Counted from the stretch's first letter, positions 51,295-60,701 are shown. The stretch: DNA of 64,000 nt from Cupriavidus pauculus (GCF_022179805.1 NZ_BPUO01000009.1:229881-293880), one strand, 5' to 3'. Numbers and translations are program-made. The notes: generated by a model from the letters alone, not told the origin.

Positions 51295-52030
51295 AGCCGG
51301 GCATCCTCAAGCGCAGTTCCAACCAGCGGCCCGTGCGGCTGACCAGCCAGGTCAGCACGCCGAAGAACGCCAGGATCAGCAACAGCAATTCCAGCACGTT
51401 GTCGCGCTGGGTCCAGATCATGATGGACTCGTACGTGACGTCGCCCACGGCGATGGCCGACGCGACGGCCGTCATCTTGACCAGGTCGACAAGGTTGTTG
51501 ACCAGCGCTGGCAGCGCGAAACGGACGGCCAGCGGCAATTCCACCTGCAGCAGCAACTGCCGGCGCGAGAAGCCCAGCGAGCGCGCGGCCTCCAGCGTGA
51601 CGCGCGGCACCGCTTCGATACCAGCCCGCAGGGCCTCGGCGTGAAACACCGCCTTGTGCAGCGACACGACGGCCACCACCCAGAAGAACGGCGTCAGCGG
51701 GTTGCTGCCGCCGAGATTGTTCAGATGCTGGGTGATCAGCATGTTCAGCACGAGAAAGCCGCAATAGAGCTGCACGAGCGTGGGCGTATTGCGGGTCAGC
51801 TCGACGAACGCACGTGCTGGCGTAGCCAGGGCCTTGTTGCCGGATGTGAGCATTGCTGCCAGGGCGGCGCCCGCCAGAAGGCTGCACGGGATCGTCAGCG
51901 CGCACAGTTGCAGCGTGACGACCAGTCCATGCAGGAACGCAGCGCGCTCGGTGGTGTCGAGAACGAAGGCGTAGTTCAGGCCCAGGGATTTCAGCGCCGC
52001 GATCCCGGAAACGGTCCAGGCGTCGATCAT
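51284..52030 (-). CDS. Amino-acid ABC transporter permease
   Basis: This 248-aa protein (ATG at 52030, overlapping the aminotransferase stop as ATGA) has HisQ/TcyL-type motifs: RNTPTLVQLYCGFLV, the EAA loop LRAGIEAVPRVTLEAARSLG, and LPALVNNLVDLVK. It pairs with the permease at 50482. The longer frame to 52600 is not used. Confidence 0.9.
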   Translation of the reverse strand: MIDAWTVSGIAALKSLGLNYAFVLDTTERAAFLHGLVVTLQLCALTIPCSLLAGAALAAMLTSGNKALATPARAFVELTRNTPTLVQLYCGFLVLNMLITQHLNNLGGSNPLTPFFWVVAVVSLHKAVFHAEALRAGIEAVPRVTLEAARSLGFSRRQLLLQVELPLAVRFALPALVNNLVDLVKMTAVASAIAVGDVTYESIMIWTQRDNVLELLLLILAFFGVLTWLVSRTGRWLELRLRMPGYGQ

Positions 52031-53265
52031 GGGCGCGCCTCCAGCGATCCGCGGCGCAGTGTCGCTACGGCCTGCGCAATGCGCTGCAACGCCGCTTCCA
52101 GCACGTTGTTCGCAGCGGCGAACGACAGGCGAAAGTACGGCGAAAGGCCATAGGCGGCGCCTTCCACCACCGCAACGCCCGCGCTGTCCAGCAGCCAGTC
52201 CACCACGTCGCTGTCGGTGGCCAGCACCTGACCGTCGGGCCGCACCTGTCCGATCAGTCCGCCGCAGTGGATGTAGGCGAAGAAGGCCCCGTCGGGCGGC
52301 AGCAGGCGCAACCCGGGAATGCGGTTGATCGCCGCGACCGTGAAGGTGGCCCGGCGCGCATAGGCGTCGCGGGCCTGCTCGACGAAAGCCCGGTCGTTGG
52401 CCAGTAGCGCCGCTGCGGCTGCGGCCTGTCCGATCGAATTGGCACCCGACGAGACCTGCGACTGGATCGCCGTCATCGCCTGCACCAGTTCGGCCGGTGC
52501 GATGCCCCAGCCGATGCGCCAGCCGGTCATCGCATAGGTTTTCGACGCGCCGTTGAGGATCAGGGAGCGCCCGCGCAGGTCGGGCGCCAGTGTCAGCCAA
52601 TGCCGGCCAGGCGCGACAAAACGGATCTGGTCGTAGATTTCGTCGAGCAGCACCAGCACGTGCGGATGCCGACGCAGCACCTCGGCAAGCGCCAGCAACT
52701 CGTCTTCCGTGTACACCGCGCCGGAAGGATTCGACGGCGAATTCAGGATCACCCAGCGCGTGCGCGGCGTGATGGCGGCTTCCAGCGCGCCCGCGCCCAG
52801 CTTGAAACCACTTTGCTGGTCGCAGGACACGATGACCGGGTTGCCGTCGTTGACGCGCACGATGTCCGGAAACGAGGACCAGTAGGGTGCGGGAACGATA
52901 ACTTCGTCGCCGGCGTCCAGCGTGGCGGCAAACGCGTCGAAGATCACCTGCTTGCCGCCGCTGCCAATGAACACTTCCGCCGGCGCGATGTGGATGGCGT
53001 GGTCGGCGGAAAAGCGCTCGGCCACGGCGCGCCGCAACGCCCGCGTGCCCGGCGTCGGCGTGTACCGCGTCTCGCCGCGTGCCATGGCCGCGATGGCGGC
53101 CTGCTGGATGGCGGGCGGGGTGTCGAATTCCGGCTCGCCGGAGGTGAGCGTCAGGACGTCACGGCCCTGGCTGATCAGCGCGGCGGCACGTTGCCCGGCC
53201 GCCGCAATGGGAGACAGGCGGACGCGGCGGGCACGCTGGGACAGCGGTATGGTCGGGGCGGTCAT
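52027..53265 (-). CDS. Class I/II aminotransferase (PLP)
   Basis: This 412-aa protein has the aspartate-aminotransferase fold I: GEPEFDTPPAIQQAA, YTPTPGTRALRRAVAERFS, NSPSNPSGAVY, LLDEIYDQIRF and the PLP lysine in NGASKTYAMTGWRIGW. It is most like family I-gamma aspartate/aromatic aminotransferases. It sits between the binding proteins and the permeases with 4-bp overlaps at both ends, so it acts on the imported amino acid or its product. Confidence 0.88.
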   Translation of the reverse strand: MTAPTIPLSQRARRVRLSPIAAAGQRAAALISQGRDVLTLTSGEPEFDTPPAIQQAAIAAMARGETRYTPTPGTRALRRAVAERFSADHAIHIAPAEVFIGSGGKQVIFDAFAATLDAGDEVIVPAPYWSSFPDIVRVNDGNPVIVSCDQQSGFKLGAGALEAAITPRTRWVILNSPSNPSGAVYTEDELLALAEVLRRHPHVLVLLDEIYDQIRFVAPGRHWLTLAPDLRGRSLILNGASKTYAMTGWRIGWGIAPAELVQAMTAIQSQVSSGANSIGQAAAAAALLANDRAFVEQARDAYARRATFTVAAINRIPGLRLLPPDGAFFAYIHCGGLIGQVRPDGQVLATDSDVVDWLLDSAGVAVVEGAAYGLSPYFRLSFAAANNVLEAALQRIAQAVATLRRGSLEARP

Positions 53266-54140
53266 GACTTGCGCCCTTCCGTGAAGACCGCGAAGTCCTG
53301 TGGTGCCACATCGAACTTGCCCTGACGCGCGTGATCGTGCGCCGGCCGGATATAGGCGCCCTCAGGCACGCCAAACTTGCGTGCCTGTTCGAGCAGGAAT
53401 CCCGTGCGATGCAAGTCCCGGATGGCCTTGTCGACGAAGGCCACGGTGTCCTGCTCGCCGCGTCGCGTCCACACTACAGTTGGCGAGGGAATCAACTGGT
53501 CCTCGGTGGCCAGCGCAAAGGCGGTCCACTCGGCGCGGTTGGGACCATTCAGCGTCTGGTACAGCGCCGGCTGGATATGCACGGATGCCGCGCAGGTGCC
53601 GCCCTTGAGCGCGAGCAGCGATTCGGGAATGCCGCGCAGGCCCTTGACGATGGCGCCGTACTGCTCGGCCAGCGGCCTGGCGAAGTTGCTGCCCTGGGAG
53701 ACGCAGGCCACCTTGCCGCGCAGGTCCTCCCAGCGCTTGATGCCGCTTTGCCTGGACACCATGGCGGCACCGCCGACCAGGTCGTAAGGCGTGGGGGCGA
53801 AGCTCAGGATCTCGCTGCGCTCCTGCGTCCACTGAATATTCGCCACCAGCAGGTCGACCTTGCCCGCCTGCAGGAACTGCACGCGCGTGGAAGCGGTCAC
53901 CGGAACGGTTTCCAGTTGCACGCCAAGACGGCGCGCCAGATCGGCCGCCAGTTCCGTCTGGTAGCCGCCAGTCTTTCCGGTAGCGGTATCGAGGATGCCG
54001 AACGGCGGGCTGGGGCCATCGATGCCAACCGACCGCTTGCCGCGCTGGCGAATCTTGTCGAGCGTGGCGTCGGCCCAGGCGGCATGGGCCGTGGCAAAGC
54101 CGGCCAGCAGCAGGGCGGCCGATACGAGGTACTTGTTCAT
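53262..54140 (-). CDS. Periplasmic amino-acid-binding protein (second of a tandem pair)
   Basis: This 292-aa protein has a signal peptide ending in AHAAWA. It belongs to SBP family 3: TLDKIRQRGKRSVGIDG, LAADLARRLGVQLETVPVT, RVQFLQAGKVDLLVANI, GKVACVSQGSNFARPL. It delivers the amino acid to the permeases. It is a clear paralogue of the next gene upstream (13 bp away), and its stop overlaps the aminotransferase start. Confidence 0.9.
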   Translation of the reverse strand: MNKYLVSAALLLAGFATAHAAWADATLDKIRQRGKRSVGIDGPSPPFGILDTATGKTGGYQTELAADLARRLGVQLETVPVTASTRVQFLQAGKVDLLVANIQWTQERSEILSFAPTPYDLVGGAAMVSRQSGIKRWEDLRGKVACVSQGSNFARPLAEQYGAIVKGLRGIPESLLALKGGTCAASVHIQPALYQTLNGPNRAEWTAFALATEDQLIPSPTVVWTRRGEQDTVAFVDKAIRDLHRTGFLLEQARKFGVPEGAYIRPAHDHARQGKFDVAPQDFAVFTEGRKS

Positions 54141-54153
54141 CGCGTGCCCGCCC

Positions 54154-54978
54154 TCAACCCTTGAATCTTGCCTGCAGTTCGGGCAGCAACGGCTGTGGCG
54201 GCGTGATGCCCAGCCGCTTTTCGGTGCCGATCAGCCAGCCGGTGCGATGCCATTCCTGCACCACCTTGTCCACGGCGGCGACGGTATCCGTCTCACCCTT
54301 GCGCGTCCAGACCACCGACGGCGCCGGCAGGATCTCGGTGGCAATCGGTGCGGCATAGCCGGCCCACTCGGTATTGGCGCGCAGCAGCGGATGGATCAAC
54401 GTGGCGTCATGTACGGCCGCCACGCATTGGCCGCCGCGCAACGCCAGCAGGGATTCGGATGCCGTCTTGAAGCCACGTACCTGCGCGCCATACTGCTCCT
54501 GTAGCGGCTTCACGAAGCTGCTGCCCTGCGAAGCGCATACGGTCTTGCCGCGCAGGTCTTCCCACTGATGGATGCCGCTGGTCTTGAGCACTGCAGCGGT
54601 GCCGCCGACGCGGTAGAACGGCGTGGGTGCGTAGGACAGCAGTTCGCCACGATCCGGGTTGTATTCCATCGAGGCAATCAGCAGGTCGACCTTGCCAGCC
54701 TGCAGGAACTGCACGCGGTTGGACGGGTTGACCTGTACGAGTTCAGCTTCCACCCCGAGGCGTTTGGCCAGGTCACGGGCAAGTTCGGGGTTCCAGCCGA
54801 CCAGTTGCTGGGTGGCTGGATCGATCGATCCAAATGGTCCTCCGTTGACCAGTACGCCGATGGCAACCTTGCCGCGCTGCTTGATTTTGTCGAGCGTGGT
54901 GTCGGCGCGTGCCGGCTGGGTGGCGAGGAGAGTCAGTGCGAGCGCGGCAATGGCGCGCAGGGTGTAGGCGGATGTCAT
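54154..54978 (-). CDS. Periplasmic amino-acid-binding protein (first of a tandem pair)
   Basis: This 274-aa protein (ATG at 54978) has a signal peptide ending in QPARA and family-3 motifs: TTLDKIKQRGKVAIGVL, LARDLAKRLGVEAELVQVN, RVQFLQAGKVDLLIAS, GKTVCASQGSSFVKPL. It shares many positions with its neighbour, so the two arose by duplication and may widen the substrate range, as TcyJ/TcyK do in Bacillus. Confidence 0.9.
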   Translation of the reverse strand: MTSAYTLRAIAALALTLLATQPARADTTLDKIKQRGKVAIGVLVNGGPFGSIDPATQQLVGWNPELARDLAKRLGVEAELVQVNPSNRVQFLQAGKVDLLIASMEYNPDRGELLSYAPTPFYRVGGTAAVLKTSGIHQWEDLRGKTVCASQGSSFVKPLQEQYGAQVRGFKTASESLLALRGGQCVAAVHDATLIHPLLRANTEWAGYAAPIATEILPAPSVVWTRKGETDTVAAVDKVVQEWHRTGWLIGTEKRLGITPPQPLLPELQARFKG

Positions 54979-55082
54979 GGGGCAGGTGAAGTTGGCGCCA
55001 GGCAGCCGATGCCCCAGGAAGGCATCGCTGCACGGCAAGGACAGGTTTGCTGTGGAAGGAGAGGGGGGGCGTCGCGCTGCAG

Positions 55083-56078
55083 CTAGTTCAGCTTGATGCT
55101 CGCCGAGGCGATGACCGCCGCGTAACGCGGCAGGTCCTTTGATAGCGTGTCGTCGAGTGCTTGCGCCGAAGATGCCACCACGACGAAGCCGGCTTCTTCG
55201 AGTTGCTGCCGGGTGCCCGGCTGCGCCAGCACGGCCGTGGCATCACGGTTGATGCGCTCGACGATGTCGATGGACGTGCCGGCCGGGGCCAGCAGGCCCT
55301 GCCAGCTTTCGACGGCGAAGCCGGGTGCGCCGGCCTCGGCCATGGTGGGTACCTGTGGCAGCGCCTTCGAACGATAGGGCGTGGTGACGGCCAGCGCGGT
55401 CAGGCGTCCGCTGCGTACATAGTCGGTGACGGCTGCCAGTGTGATCAGCGTGCCGTCGATATGGCCGCCCAGCAAGTCGAGCGTTGCGGGGCCACCACCG
55501 GGATAGGGAATGTAGTTGACCTCGATGCCGAGCTGGCGCGACAGCATCTCGTGCGCGACATGGGCGATGCCGCCATTGCCCGGCAATCCCAACGCGAGCT
55601 CGCCCGGCTTGCGCTTTGTCAGGGCCAGATATTCGCCGAAGGTCTTCACGCCCAGATCGGGACGAACCACTAGAACCTGGGGACTGACCACGGCCTTGAT
55701 CACGCCGCGGAATGCGTGGCGCGTATCGTAGGGGAGCCGCTTGAACAACGACGCATTCAGCGTCACGCCTTCGCCGCCGAGCAGCAGCGTATAGCCGTCC
55801 GGCGCGGCGCGGGCCACTTGCCCTGCGCCAATCGTGCCACTGGCGCCCGACACGTTCTCGACCACCACACTTTGATGCCACCGCTCGCTGAGCTTCTGAG
55901 CCAGCGTGCGGGCCAGCTTGTCCGCGCTGCCGCCAGCGGCCACCGGCACGATGATGCGCACGGTCTTGTTCGGGAATCCATCGACCGGCGTGTTGGCGAT
56001 GGACGGGGTGGCGCAGGTGGCGTAGGCAAAGGCCGCCAGTGCGAGTTTCAACGAGTCGAGCAGTCTGCGGCGCAGCAT
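55083..56078 (-). CDS. Bug-family (TctC) solute receptor
   Basis: This 331-aa protein (ATG at 56078) has an N-terminal signal (ALAAFAYATCATPSIA). Bug family motifs: VRIIVPVAAGGSADKLAR, GASGTIGAGQVARAAPDGYT, and DLLGGHIDGTLITL. Such receptors bind carboxylates or amino acids, often without a dedicated membrane part nearby, as here. It is the first recognised gene of the cysteine-locus operon. Confidence 0.88.
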   Translation of the reverse strand: MLRRRLLDSLKLALAAFAYATCATPSIANTPVDGFPNKTVRIIVPVAAGGSADKLARTLAQKLSERWHQSVVVENVSGASGTIGAGQVARAAPDGYTLLLGGEGVTLNASLFKRLPYDTRHAFRGVIKAVVSPQVLVVRPDLGVKTFGEYLALTKRKPGELALGLPGNGGIAHVAHEMLSRQLGIEVNYIPYPGGGPATLDLLGGHIDGTLITLAAVTDYVRSGRLTALAVTTPYRSKALPQVPTMAEAGAPGFAVESWQGLLAPAGTSIDIVERINRDATAVLAQPGTRQQLEEAGFVVVASSAQALDDTLSKDLPRYAAVIASASIKLN

Positions 56079-56226
56079 GATGGATGCGGGTATGAGTCCG
56101 GACACGCCTGCAGACACGATGTCGGCAGGCAATCGCGCAATGTCGCGGACCAATCAGCTTATGGAGTGCAGCGTTCGATACGAACAAATCTTTTCGTACT
56201 TCGATATGCGCGGCGGACTTGCGCGG

Positions 56227-56352
56227 TCAACGAGGCGGCTGGCGCTTCGAGGGTTCGCTGTCTTTGTGGGGCGGGTAGAGCGGATGGCGCAGCGCGGCGT
56301 AGACCAGGACCACGGCGCAGATGGCCGTGAACCAGTCGAGCAGATCGGTCAT
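56227..56352 (-). CDS. Small single-span membrane protein, 41 aa
   Basis: Starting at an ATG at 56352 with GGGAG 7 bp upstream, it reads MTDLLDWFTAICAVVLVYAA, then LRHPLYPPHKDSEPSKRQPPR without a break: one transmembrane helix and a short basic tail. It is 148 bp upstream of the Bug receptor gene on the same strand. Length, ribosome-binding site and helix make it credible; function unknown. Confidence 0.55.
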   Translation of the reverse strand: MTDLLDWFTAICAVVLVYAALRHPLYPPHKDSEPSKRQPPR

Positions 56353-56578
56353 GGCAAGGCTCCCCGTGATTGTTGAAAAGCCATGTTGTGGACGGAGAAG
56401 TCCGGTACGTCAACGAAGCAATCCGACTATGCAAATCCGGTGAATGTCGCCAGCGCCCAGCGCATGTGATGCGACGCGGGCGCGGTACATATCGTTATCG
56501 GCAATCGTTCGTTCCTGAGCGTGCACTGACGCCCGTATGCTGCGGCGTCGTTCTCTCTCTTTCACGGACCCACCGCCG
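56353..56578. other. Divergent promoter region
   Basis: A 226-bp gap between the divergent small membrane protein/Bug operon and the desaturase gene. It should hold promoters for both sides; no clear boxes or operator were picked out. Confidence 0.4.
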
Positions 56579-57568
56579 ATGACTACTTATCTCGACGATC
56601 AGCAGCGCATGGAACTTGCGCAGGCGGCGCGGCATTGGCTGTGGCGCGCCGAGCTGCCCACGTGGATGCTGGTCGTGGCCGTGTATGGATCCTGGTTTGG
56701 CGTGGCGACCTATGCCAGGCAGCTCGGCCTGCCGCTGGCCTGCGTACTGCTGACGCTGTGCACCACGTGGTATCTGTCGCTGCAGCACGAGCTGCTGCAC
56801 GGGCATCCGACGCGTCTGCCATGGCTGAATACGCTGCTAGGCGCGGCGCCGCTGGGCGTATGGCTGCCCTATGCGCTATACCGTCGGGCACATCTGCAGC
56901 ACCATGAGGCCGAACTGACGCATCCGCATACAGACCCCGAAAGCTATTTCCTCGATGCGGGCGCGTGGCAGGCTAAGCCCAGAGTGTTGCGTCGCATCTA
57001 TGCGGCACGCAACACGATGGCCGGACGCATCCTGTTGCAGCCGGCGTTCGCCATCGCGTCGATCGTGGGCGACGCGCTTTTGCGGCTACGTTTGGGAGAC
57101 TGGCGAGATCTGCCGGTCTGGGTAGCGCATCTTGCCGCGCTGACGGTATTGCTGGCGTGGCTGCAGCGCGAATGCGGCATGCCTGCCTGGCTGATGCTGG
57201 CGGGTGTTGCGTACCCCGCGCTGTCCCTGGCGGCGATCCGGTCCTTCCAGGAACATCGCGCCAGCGAAGCCGAAGTGTCTCGCAGCGTCATCAACGAGGC
57301 CGGCCTGGGCTGGCGGCTCCTGTTCCTGAACAACAACTACCACCTCGTGCATCACGATCTGCCTGGCGTGCCGTGGTTTGCGTTGGCATGGGTCTATCGC
57401 CAACGGGTGCATGACTACCTTGCGCGCAACGATGGCTTCTTCGTCCAGGGCTACCGCGAGTGGCTGGTGCGTTATGCGTGGCGCACGGTGGCACCTGTGG
57501 TTCATCCGCGCTTCGGCGGGACGCTTGCGTGTCGTATCGAAGCATCGGGGCATCATGGCGAAGCCTGA
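56579..57568 (+). CDS. Membrane fatty acid desaturase family protein
   Basis: This 329-aa protein (ATG at 56579) has the three histidine boxes of the desaturase/hydroxylase superfamily: HELLHGH, HLQHH and HLVHH, plus about four membrane helices. The di-iron site should insert a double bond or hydroxyl in a lipid or a small hydrophobic substrate. Its last 14 bp overlap the PhnD-like gene, so the two are co-translated; the pairing is unusual. Confidence 0.85.
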   Translation: MTTYLDDQQRMELAQAARHWLWRAELPTWMLVVAVYGSWFGVATYARQLGLPLACVLLTLCTTWYLSLQHELLHGHPTRLPWLNTLLGAAPLGVWLPYALYRRAHLQHHEAELTHPHTDPESYFLDAGAWQAKPRVLRRIYAARNTMAGRILLQPAFAIASIVGDALLRLRLGDWRDLPVWVAHLAALTVLLAWLQRECGMPAWLMLAGVAYPALSLAAIRSFQEHRASEAEVSRSVINEAGLGWRLLFLNNNYHLVHHDLPGVPWFALAWVYRQRVHDYLARNDGFFVQGYREWLVRYAWRTVAPVVHPRFGGTLACRIEASGHHGEA

Positions 57569-58382
57569 GCGCTGGGTAGCGGCACTGCCCATGTACAACG
57601 TGTCGGCCCGGTTGCGCGAAGACTGGTTGCTGCTGATTGACCGGGTCGGCCAGTCGCTGGCCCGCGCGCGGGTGCCGGTGACGCTCACGGCGGTGGATCC
57701 CGGCGAAGGCGCCGACGCGCTGCATGCCTTCTGGCGCCGCGACGACCTGCTGCTGTCGCAGACTTGCGGGTATCCGCTGGTACACGGCCTGGCCCCTTAT
57801 GTCCGGCTGATCGGCACGCCGCGCTTTGCGGTGTCCGGTTGCCATCGGCAGACCTACCGCAGCGCGATCGTAGTGCGTGCGGACGATGGGCCGGCAACGA
57901 TCGAGGCCTGCCGGGGTGCGCGAGCCGCGTGCAACGGCGCCGATTCGCATAGCGGCATGAACGCGCTGCGCCACGTCGTTGCGCCGCTGGCCCGGGACGG
58001 GCAGTTCTTCGCAGACATCGTTCACACCGGCTCGCATCTGGCCTCGCTGGCGGCAGTTGGCGACGGCAGGGCCGATGTGGCGGCGATCGATTGCGTGACA
58101 CTGGCATTTGCGGCCGATCATCACCCGGCGCTGGTGGCCGGCATCCGCCAGATAGGCTTGACGCGAGCCGTGCCCGGTCTGCCCTTTATCGCGTCGCGGC
58201 GCGCCCGCACACCTCTGGTCCGGCAGGTTCGCGTGGCCCTGCGCGAGGCGCTACGCGACGACGCCAGCCTGAGGTCGCGCCTGCATTTGGACGACGTCGT
58301 GCGGACGACTGCGGCGGCGTACCAGCCGATTGCCGCCATGGCGCTGGACGCTCAACGCTTAGGCTATGGCAAGCTGGGTTGA
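57555..58382 (+). CDS. PhnD-like phosphonate/phosphite-type solute-binding protein
   Basis: This 275-aa protein (ATG at 57555) lacks an obvious signal peptide. Motifs ALPMYNVSARLREDWLLLID, DLLLSQTCGYPLVHGL, YRSAIVVRADDG, NGADSHSGMNALRHVVAPLA, GSHLASLAAVGDGRADVAAID fit the PhnD/SsuA-like transporter-binding superfamily. No ABC permease follows, so it may be a cytoplasmic or orphan binding protein. It is coupled to the desaturase. Confidence 0.75.
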   Translation: MAKPERWVAALPMYNVSARLREDWLLLIDRVGQSLARARVPVTLTAVDPGEGADALHAFWRRDDLLLSQTCGYPLVHGLAPYVRLIGTPRFAVSGCHRQTYRSAIVVRADDGPATIEACRGARAACNGADSHSGMNALRHVVAPLARDGQFFADIVHTGSHLASLAAVGDGRADVAAIDCVTLAFAADHHPALVAGIRQIGLTRAVPGLPFIASRRARTPLVRQVRVALREALRDDASLRSRLHLDDVVRTTAAAYQPIAAMALDAQRLGYGKLG

Positions 58383-58411
58383 CGGCGAAGGGCGCGCGAC
58401 CGACCGTGCCG

Positions 58412-59690
58412 CTATCCCCGTTGGGGATGCGGCAGTTGCAGGTGGTCCCGCAACGTGCGGCCCTCGTACTCGCGGCGGAATGCACCACGGGCTTGCAGGA
58501 TAGGGACCACCTCGCGCGTAAAGTCCTCGAAGCCACCGGGAAAGTAGGCCGGCATGATGTTGAAGCCATCGGCGGCGCCGGCACGTACCCATTCGATCAT
58601 GTGGTCGGCCACCTGCTCGGCGGTGCCCGCCACGATCTGGTGACCCCGCGCGCTCGCGACCAGATGATAGAGCTGGCGCAGCGTCAGGTTACGCTCGCGC
58701 GCCAGCCTGATCAGCAGCGCGCTGCGGCTATGCACGACGATATCGGAGGGCAAGGGCGGCAGTGGTGCGTCGAGCGCAAAGCCCGACACGTCAACGGCCA
58801 GTTGCTCGGCGAGGATGGCCAGTGCATTCGACTGGTCTGTGAACGACTGCAACTGTGCAAGCTTGTCATGCGCCTCGGCTTCGGTCGCGCCGATGATCGG
58901 CATCAGGCCCGGCATGATCAGGCAATGACGTGGATCGCGTCCCGCGTCGGCCACCTGTTTGCGCAGGCCGGTAGCGAATTCCAGTGCGGCGCCGATGTCC
59001 TGTTGCGCCGTGAAGACAACCTCGGCGTGACGCGCGGCCAGTTGCTGTCCCGGCCCAGACGAGCCCGCCTGGATCAGCACGGGCTGGCCTTGCTCGCTGC
59101 TTGTGACGTTGAGTGGGCCCGCCACCGAGAAATGCCGCCCCTCGTGGTTCAGCGCGTGCATCTTCCCGACGTCAATATAGATGCCTCGCGCCTTGTCCTG
59201 AACATACGGGTCCGGGTCCCAGGAGCGCCAAAGTCCCTTCACCACCGTAACGAATTCCTCCGCGATGGCGTAGCGCTCGGCGTGCTCGGGGTGGCGGCTG
59301 CGGCTGAAGTTCACCGAGCCATCGGCAAAGGTGGTCACGATTCCACGCGGCACGGCCGTGCGACAGCTTGTCGACCGTCGCCAGCGTCCGTGCCAGGTTG
59401 AACGGCTCGCTATACGTGGTGGAGGCGGTGGCGGCAAGACCGACATGCGTGGTCACCATCGACAATGCGGCCAGTATGGCTAGCGGATCGGGACGGGTGA
59501 TCATCGACGGGTGCGCATCGGCCGACGTCAGCAGCCGGTCGCCGAAGAACACCATGTCGAACTTTGCGCGTTCGGCGGCCTGCGTCATGCGTACCACCAG
59601 ATCGATGTTCTCGGTGCCGGATTCGGCGTCCGGATATCGCCAGCCGGCCGCGTGATGCCCGGCTGCGAGCAGGAACAATCCAAGTTTCAT
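58412..59690 (-). pseudogene. Luciferase-like FMN monooxygenase (NtaA/SnaA/DszA type), frameshifted
   Basis: The N-terminal part (59690 to about 59345: MKLGLFLLAAGHHAAGWRYP, FDMVFFGDRLLT, LAATASTTYSEPFNLARTLA, GRAAWN) and the C-terminal part (from about 59345 to 58412: IVTTFADGSVNFSR, YIDVGKMHALNHEGRHF, PVLIQAGSSGPGQQLAA, LRQLYHLVASARGHQIV) are in different frames. The shift is inside the conserved GRAAWN-IVTT junction, where two bases are missing. With them restored it would be a ~425-430-aa flavin monooxygenase oxidising organosulfur or amine compounds. It is either inactivated or a sequencing error. Confidence 0.85.
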
Positions 59691-59702
59691 GATGGTGTCC
59701 GC

Positions 59703-60701
59703 TCAGTTGCCTTGCGCGGTGCCGTCCTTGACCACGCGCGCGGCAATCTCGTGCACCTGGCGGATGCGCTGTGCAGTCTGCTCCGGCGTCAACGTCTGCA
59801 CGTCCACCTGCACGCGGCTCAGGGCTGCCACGGTGTCGGGTTCGGCCAGGATCTCGCCGATCCACTGGCGCAGCTTTGCCAGCACCTCAGGCGGCACGTT
59901 GCGTGGCGCCGTGATGAAGAACGCGCCGGCCAGCGAATCTTCCCAGCCCTTGACGCCCGCATCGCGCACGCTGGGCACATTGGGCAGGTCGGGTGACCGT
60001 GCACCGCCGAAGTAGGCCAGTGCCCGCAGCTTGCCCTGCTTGATGAACTGCGTGCTGAGCGGGTCGAATACCAGGTCGACATGGCCGGCGACCACATCGG
60101 CCACGGCGGGCGCGCTGCCTTTGTAGGGTACGTGACGGATGTCGATGCCGGTCTGCCGCTTGAGCAACTCGCCGGCCAGATGCCCCGGCGTGCCGTTGCC
60201 GGAACTGGCAAACGTGAGCTTGCCGGGGTTGGTCCGCGCATAGGCAATCAGTTCGGGCAGCGTCCGGATCGGCAGCGAAGGATTGATGGCGACGGTCGCC
60301 AGCGAGTTGCCGATATAGGCCACGGGCACCAGGTCGTGGAACGGATCGAACTTCACGGTCACCAACTGCGGTGCAATGGCCACGTTGCCGATCGAGGTGT
60401 TGAGCAGGGTGTAACCGTCTGCCGGAGACGCCGCTACGAAGCCGGCGCCGAGCGTGCCGCCGGCGCCGGCCTTGTACTCGATGACCACCGGTTGCCCCGC
60501 CTTCTCGGCCAGCCGCCTGGTGATGACGCGTGCGACATTGTCATTGGTGCCGCCGGGCGTATAGGGCACCACGTAGGTGATTGGCTTGGACGGGAACGGC
60601 TGCTGGGCCAACGCGTCCGTGGTAGTGGCGTGGAGGGAGGCGGTGACGACGAACGCGGTGATCGCGGCGCGCAGGGGTGCGGGGAAGACAGGGAAATGCA
60701 T
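59703..60701 (-). CDS. Bug-family (TctC) solute receptor
   Basis: This 332-aa protein (ATG at 60701) has a signal peptide ending in DALA. Motifs: ITYVVPYTPGGTNDNVAR, GAGGTLGAGFVAASPADGYT, VVAGHVDLVFDP. It sits between the flavin monooxygenase genes and probably binds the substrate they oxidise. It is divergent in sequence from the Bug protein at 55083. Confidence 0.88.
   Translation of the reverse strand: MHFPVFPAPLRAAITAFVVTASLHATTTDALAQQPFPSKPITYVVPYTPGGTNDNVARVITRRLAEKAGQPVVIEYKAGAGGTLGAGFVAASPADGYTLLNTSIGNVAIAPQLVTVKFDPFHDLVPVAYIGNSLATVAINPSLPIRTLPELIAYARTNPGKLTFASSGNGTPGHLAGELLKRQTGIDIRHVPYKGSAPAVADVVAGHVDLVFDPLSTQFIKQGKLRALAYFGGARSPDLPNVPSVRDAGVKGWEDSLAGAFFITAPRNVPPEVLAKLRQWIGEILAEPDTVAALSRVQVDVQTLTPEQTAQRIRQVHEIAARVVKDGTAQGN

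Noticed and set aside
49734..51342. Long plus-strand frames opposite the ABC transporter genes
   Set aside because: Shadows of GC-rich minus-strand genes whose products have full sets of transporter motifs.
58091..59401. 436-aa plus-strand frame opposite the frameshifted monooxygenase
   Set aside because: Composition of an antisense shadow; the minus strand carries recognisable family motifs.
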